Assembly: GCA_037975125.1 (NCBI GenBank)
Contig: CM075854.1
Coordinates: 67,531,761 to 67,595,760 of the forward strand
Source of the DNA: Latrodectus hesperus
Taxonomy: Eukaryota > Arthropoda > Arachnida > Araneae > Theridiidae
DNA: 64,000 nt
Direction: 5' to 3'
Shown here: piece by piece, positions 63,505-64,000 of the stretch
Numbering within the stretch: position 1 is the first letter of the stretch
How the letters are laid out: each line of letters starts with the position of its first letter
Made by a program: the position numbers and the translations under genes
The notes under the pieces: generated by a model
Told to the model about the DNA's origin: nothing
What the model saw: the letters and a program-made list of their open reading frames with translations, nothing else
The model's database searches: none

Positions 63505-64000
63505 GATTTCTATTTTCCTCTTTCAATGATAAGTTTCTAGTATTCATAATTAATTCACTTTTAAGTAAATTCTTTATAAAACCATACAACAACATATAAT
63601 TAGTAAAAAAAATTTCTAATTAATAAGGTGCCCAATATTTCTTAAAGCGATATGTAGATCTAATGAAAATGTCTTAATATTTCCTGGTTTTAAATAATAA
63701 CATTAAAAAAATCGCTTTATATTGCGTATAGTATCTACAGCCTAATTAAACATGAATAAAATTAAAATCTAATAAATATTATCGATGTGTATTAACGTGT
63801 GTTTAAGTGTATTAACGATGTGACAGATTTCCACAAATATTTAGATGTGTTTGGTGTCTGTAATAAGTATGATACTCCCCCCTTTCTCTAATGTGCACAT
63901 ATATTTATTTTTTAATCTAATTATTGCAAAATATATATACGCAACAATCAAAAAGTATATATTAAAGAAATGCCATAAATAATAAAAGATTTTTAATTAT

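Overview
This window is eukaryotic nuclear DNA. It has a spliced gene with GT-AG introns, a polyadenylation signal, tRNA-derived SINEs with target-site duplications, several Tc1/mariner-type transposons, very long (TA)n and (TG)n tracts, and AT-rich, almost gene-free flanks. Arthropod DNA is the best guess, possibly an arachnid or spider, judged from the transposon and SINE content. That guess is an inference; no sequence here proves the taxon.

One protein-coding gene is well supported. It is a plus-strand flavin-containing monooxygenase (FMO) with two coding exons, 8886-9518 and 13742-14896, separated by a 4.2-kb phase-0 intron. The splice joins cleanly into 595 codons with all the main FMO landmarks: FAD-binding GxGxxG, the NHSKEM segment, NADPH-binding GxGxxG, and ATGY. 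The intron holds a decayed Tc1-like transposon (9753-10698) and two tandem duplications (11829-12186).

The rest is intergenic. From left to right: AT-rich sequence with small hairpins (1-7260); an unidentified GC-richer island (7260-8290); the FMO gene (8886-14896); AT-rich sequence with long TA tracts (16.9, 23.4, 27.7 and 39.5 kb); SINE copies at 24.8 (+), 29.1 (-), 37.4 (-), 40.6 (+) and 52.4 kb (+); a complete-ended Tc1-like element at 41744-43213; a small dispersed-repeat cluster at 46.6-47.2 kb with a relative at 50.3 kb; a second, different Tc1-like element at 48541-49693; a DDE-transposase scrap at 49.9-50.1 kb; a pure (TG)n tract at 53.6 kb; and a mariner-like relic at 56.6-57.5 kb between two TA tracts. 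All the transposases seen are broken.

I found no convincing undescribed multi-gene system, no CRISPR array, no rRNA and no intact stand-alone tRNA. The observations most worth a second look are a perfect match to the CTCF core consensus inside the 5' region of the 41.7-kb Tc1-like element, the residue changes and extended hydrophobic tail of the FMO, the dispersed-repeat family near 46.6-50.4 kb, and SINEs whose 3' ends run into microsatellites. All identifications were made by eye from the sequence without database searches.
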